Origin: Haliotis asinina
Lineage: Eukaryota; Mollusca; Gastropoda; Lepetellida; Haliotidae
Direction: 5' to 3'
DNA length: 64,000 nucleotides
NCBI RefSeq assembly: GCF_037392515.1
Contig: NC_090291.1
Span: forward strand, 28,258,001-28,322,000
The notes under the pieces are model-generated. The model saw only the letters and a program-made list of their open reading frames with translations, was not told the DNA's origin and made no database searches. Made by a program: the position numbers and the translations under genes. This document shows positions 59,951-64,000 of this stretch, piece after piece; within the stretch, counting starts at the first letter, position 1; each line of letters begins with the position of its first letter.

Positions 59951-60024
59951 GACCACTGTAATAAACAATCCCAACCCTTATAAAGGTCTTAAAAAATAAC
60001 CATTCTTCTATAATCGATATTCAA

Positions 60025-60025
<1 letters not shown>

Positions 60026-60056
<31 letters not shown>

Positions 60057-60084
60057 AACGACGACCACGACAACGGAGATGTGG

Positions 60085-60122
<38 letters not shown>
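60026..60122. repeat. (GAT)n microsatellite in two blocks
   Basis: gatgatgatgatgatgatga at 60026-60055 and again at 60083-60122, separated by a short aacgacgaccacgacaacgg segment. Confidence 0.95.
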
Positions 60123-60123
<1 letters not shown>

Positions 60124-60261
60124 GAACCAATCAATCGTGTCATCAGACAAGTAGATACTTTTCAGCGCTTTCAACAGAAACTAATGTCCCTTGAACCTAC
60201 AGGGTTTACCTAAACTTGTGAACTTGATCTGTTCAAAACCAACGATGACCCGAGAAACGTT

Positions 60262-60335
60262 GGTTTTTGGGGTTTTTTTGTTTGGTTTTTTGGGGTTTGT
60301 TTTTTTTTTTTGGGGGGGGGAGGGAGGAGGGGGCG
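60262..60335. repeat. T/G-rich low-complexity tract
   Basis: ggtttttggggtttttttgt followed by a T run and a run of nine Gs with agggaggag. Confidence 0.9.
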
Positions 60336-60479
60336 GAGGCTTGTAAAGAGTTCATTCATTTTGGAGTCACTTATTTAATGTTCGTGTTATTTTTTAATGT
60401 TTGTGTTAGATCGTGTTTACGTCTCGCCGACGCTTTCTGTTTGAGACAGACCTACAGTCCGAACAGATCTACGTGCTAA

Positions 60480-62285
60480 TATTTCAGTTGAGCCGAAAGA
60501 TGCAAGTCGGTTGGAGCCATTTAATAGTCACTTGTACATGAGAAACAACCGTTGCCCGATATCAAAACGATGTAAGTATTGAACTTTCACCGGTCGTGGA
60601 TCATCCACGGTCGTCATGGGTTTTGTACATCCATACCGTTAAATATCACAGTTTGTTATGAGCTCACATTTTTTCCTATCTGTAACCAACCATAGACATT
60701 GTCCCGCTCATGGCCGTAATTTGATAGGACGGCTGTTTGGATCAGGCTGCTTCTCGGTTTACATAAGTACGAAAATATGCTGTCTGATGAGTCTAGGGTA
60801 TTTATCTAAATGCAAGCAAGAAATAATACCGTCAGTAATGGAGGATGCTGCGTCAAGGTTACACCAATGATACAAACGTTTTCGACTCATCTTGCTTCAA
60901 GGGATTATACACATTCAGTTTACAAACCCTGATACAGTCGACCTCAATGAAAATTCATCATCATGAAAGGTAGACATAAAAATGAAACACGTCTGAGATT
61001 TGACGATCCCTCCAAGCTAATACAGAACCTTAACACTAGAGAACATCCCTGATCATGAATATTGTATTGTGCCGTCTACCATTATAGGCTGTGGAGTAGG
61101 ATCAAAGTTTCCATGGGCTACGTGGAAATGATCTGGTCTTGCATTTGCTTTAAGTTAATAACTGACGTGAAAAAAGCCACTTGGGGTTTGTTAATTACAA
61201 ATGTGGGCATAGATTAAGCGTAGAGAGGAGAGAAGGCAATTGCCTCTATTGGGAATATCAAGGGAAATCAGACACACAACATAATTATGTTTCATTTGGT
61301 TTAACTTGACATTACTGCAGGCAGTGTTCTTTACAGAAAAGTCTCATAATGTTTAACTCCAGTCCGCAATATTCCAGAGTTTAGGCCTAGTGACTGAGGC
61401 ATGAACAACGACACACGACATTGTGGAACGACGACTGGCAATCTACCAAGGCCACGCCGTCTAGGTTAACTGGTTCTTGCATTAAGGATGAGTCGAGGAG
61501 ACCAATGACTTCCCGAAAATCCCATAAGCTATTTTAGAAGAATTTATTGCATTAGTTTAAGAGCAAGTATTTCCTGCAATTTCAGTGGTAAAGAGGTGAA
61601 GATTCACACGTCTTTAGACGAAGAGTTTTCAACACAGCAACTGTCCTTAATGTAGGGTCTCTGTTTACTCGAGTCCACAAGGTGGCGTCAAAGTTTGTAC
61701 TTTGAATGGCCACCATAGGCAGTAATTACAACATGATACCACCCCGGCCGCATAGACTGGATAAGTTGAAGTGTTGAAGAAAACTTTGTTACAATGAAAT
61801 TACAATAACACTACTTTTTAACACTTCTTGGGACAAGCAAGAACTCTCATGCAGCAAGGTTATCAGGTAAAGTACAACTCAATGTCCATTTGTTGTTTAT
61901 TGTTAATTAGAACTAAATTCCAGGTATATTTATGTCAGTAGCCATACTAACCACCCGCATATCAGTTAAAGTACAACTCATTTCCATTTGTTGTTTATTG
62001 TTAATTAAATTCCAGGTATATTTATGTCAGTAGCCAGATTAACCACCCGCATGACACTGACATTATTTCTGTAGGGAAAATCCGCCTAAATCTCATTGTA
62101 ATTCTTATTAAGTTTCCTAGTGTGTTCTGAAACAAATGAGCATCCCGTGTCACGTGATCAGTAAGACGACGCACTGGTCAGTGTCGACGCCCGAATGACA
62201 CGAAGGTTAAGCATGTCTCATAAAATGTGGATTTTCTAAGCCCATCAAAATACAAAAACAAACAAGTGATTAATAAATGTAATGG
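60480..62285. other. Intergenic stretch without a recognised gene
   Basis: Unique DNA apart from the 95-bp duplication at 61.87-62.05 kb. A ccacaaggtggcgtc at about 61676-61690 resembles the CTCF core motif. The ccgcaatattccag at about 61363 may be a vestige of a SINE. Confidence 0.35.
61865..62052. repeat. Tandem duplication, two copies of about 90-98 bp
   Basis: gtaaagtacaactcaatgtc / gtaaagtacaactcatttcc, then ccatttgttgtttattgtta, ccaggtatatttatgtcagt, agcca..ttaaccacccgcat in both. The second copy lacks about 8 bases (agaactaa). Confidence 0.93.
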
Positions 62286-62949
62286 CAATCAATCAAATAT
62301 GACCGGTCTCCGGCCCTTGCCCACTGGCAACATGACCCCTCCAGCTGACCAACTGTCCCCCAAATGGTCAGTTTAGAGCACTGATTCACTACAGCTGGGC
62401 CCCATGCTCCCGGCATACTCCCTCTAACATCATACACAAAGACGCTTCAATATTTAAATGGAATTTTTAATCGTGTCAAACGGATACGATGCTAGACTGA
62501 AGGTCAACTAAACCGTAACCGTCGAGGTAGAAACTGACAAGTTTCCCCCGAACTAACAGCTGTCAGTGACGTGGTTTTATCAAAATAATTAAAATATTGT
62601 CAAGCTGGCTAAAGATGACTTTTCCGCCTTTCATGGAAGAGACGCTTAATTTTGTTTTTGAATATCTAACACGCTCCGTGGTGCGGAGAAGGAGGGGAGC
62701 TGAGACAACATAGGGGTCTCCCGCTCGTATGAATTATTTTTGTCAAATCTGTGCTATTGTTGTGTTCGGCCGTATCTAATCCGTTTCATAAAGTGACATT
62801 ATAATACGACGGTCTGTTATGTTGCGGGCAAAAAAAAATCATTCCTTCGTTGAGGCTCTGATTGATAAGTTTTGTCACTGACTAAAGCACTAAATATGAC
62901 GATAAATGTTACACATATCAACCATTTTCTTAACTTTTGCTTGCACGCT

Positions 62950-63045
62950 GAATTGCCGAGTTCGATTCCACCACGGGGATTATGTGTGACAATTACTGTG
63001 ATATTTGGAGATATTGCTAAAAGCGGCGTAAAGACTCACTCATTA
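62950..63045 (+). repeat. tRNA-type SINE, family 1, head truncated
   Basis: gagttcgattccaccacggg (box B side), gtgtgacaattactgtgata, tttggagatattgctaaaag and cggcgtaaagactcactcat. Confidence 0.8.
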
Positions 63046-63604
63046 ACTGACGCACACAATTACACAAGTTGTAATGTTAACTGGAAGGGTTCTTTCTCTG
63101 GTTACAGGATTTGAAGATTATTCGAAGTCTGTTAAGCACAATGATGCAGACATGACGGGATATTATCCATCCTTGTGACAGACATTTCTTGGAGATGTGA
63201 AAGGGTTCTATCGCTTATTTTAGGCCTAACACTCTTCTGTCTGAGTTGAACGTACAATAGGAATACTTCGATTTTTCGATGATTGAGATGATTGAGAGGG
63301 AATGCCAAAAACTTCGATATAACCGTAAATTTGACACATTCGACAAAACGGTGTATGATCTGATTAATATGAATAATCACAAGGTAACGTCAGTATAATA
63401 ACATATGTCCAATGCATCATCAGATGAATAAACACAGATCTTCTGAGAACACCATCGGACGTTGTTCAAAGACTTGAAGGCATACAGCACGATATGACGA
63501 ATAAATGTAACAATGGATTGTCGTTTGGACACCGGTATGATTATTACCCGATATTTGAGATGAACTTGTGAAAGTGTGCAGGGGTCCACGGTGTTACAGC
63601 TTTG

Positions 63605-63770
63605 AGAGTGAAAGAGTTCAGTATGACGCCGCTTTATGCAATGTTCCAGCACTATCACGACGACGGATACTTGAAATGGACTTCACACACTGTGCGCAAG
63701 TTGGGAATCGAACCCTTGTCTTCGGCGAGACGAAAAAACGCTTTGATCACTGGACTACGCCGAGTACATT
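63605..63770 (-). repeat. tRNA-type SINE, family 1
   Basis: tatgacgccgctttatgcaa, tgttccagcactatcacgac, cttgaaatggacttcacaca, ttgggaatcgaacccttgtc (box B) and gatcactggactacgccga (box A). Full length, diverged. Confidence 0.85.
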
Positions 63771-63966
63771 TTGTAGAAGACTTACATCAATACTATTTAT
63801 AGATAGCTCTGAAAACACGTCTCTCATCCAAATACTGCTTGACCAATACGGGTTGCCTCTAATGCTTTTATATTAGACCATGACTGTTGATACCGTAGGA
63901 TCAATCTGTGGGAGGCTGTGCACCGTAAGTAACGTGTATTGTACAATTTACACTCGGTATTCAAGA

Positions 63967-64000
63967 GACGATGACGATGACGACGATGACGATGACGATG
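63967..64000. repeat. (GATGAC)n microsatellite, cut by the window end
   Basis: gacgatgacgatgacgacga type repeat running off the end of the window. Confidence 0.9.

Overview
The window reads as repeat-rich DNA from a marine gastropod, most likely abalone-like (Haliotis). This rests on two abundant short interspersed repeat families whose shared 'gagtgagtttagttttacgccgc' type module I associate with abalone genomes (recollection, not a search), on introns with GT..AG borders, and on metazoan gene families. Genes are few. I can support two protein gene groups; the rest is transposon debris, SINE copies and many minisatellites.

Region by region. 0-5 kb: SINE copies, a degenerate AT-rich tandem repeat (about 0.72-1.66 kb), a Tc1/IS630-type transposase remnant (about 1.7-2.35 kb, minus) and an 18-bp G-rich array (3.63-3.77 kb). 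5.27-21.4 kb: a cluster of alpha-kinase-fold genes, with three intact single-coding-exon copies (5270-6079 +, 16254-17012 +, 20629-21426 -) and one truncated copy (about 18067-18300 +). All three intact copies keep the zinc-site residues of the fold but have glycine where the family's catalytic aspartate is expected, so the cluster looks like a local family of alpha-pseudokinases. Between them lie a 5'-truncated jockey-like LINE (about 7.15-9.79 kb, minus), a foldback-repeat block (10.2-11.7 kb), a 3-kb 27-bp minisatellite (11.75-14.69 kb) and a MULE transposase fragment (17.66-17.84 kb). 21.5-31.5 kb: no gene seen; SINEs, simple repeats, an X-box/YY1-type promoter-like site at 26.5 kb, and a TCGCGA repeat beside a 101-bp hairpin at 29.3-29.5 kb.

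31.5-38.5 kb: a five-coding-exon gene on the plus strand for a FAXDC2-like membrane fatty-acid/sterol hydroxylase (268 aa as assembled from splice sites), with all three histidine motifs intact and two introns loaded with minisatellites and a GTT tract. 38.8-42.1 kb: a family of TIR-bearing non-autonomous DNA elements, one copy complete and others in a nested inverted structure. 42.8-64 kb: no protein gene that I can support. It holds a 43-bp repeat domain split by a SINE, a Tc1-like element with matching TIRs (45.03-45.87 kb), a possible solo LTR fossil (46.0-46.7 kb), a 48-bp repeat domain with a homogenised core (47.1-48.8 kb), 69-bp, about 59-bp and 55-bp arrays, and GC-richer islands at 56.1-56.5, 59.45-59.95 and 62.3-62.4 kb that might be regulatory.

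The genes do not form a visible pathway together. The alpha-kinase copies share both protein features and a splice acceptor just before the start codon, which points to duplication of genomic DNA with its intron rather than retrocopying.
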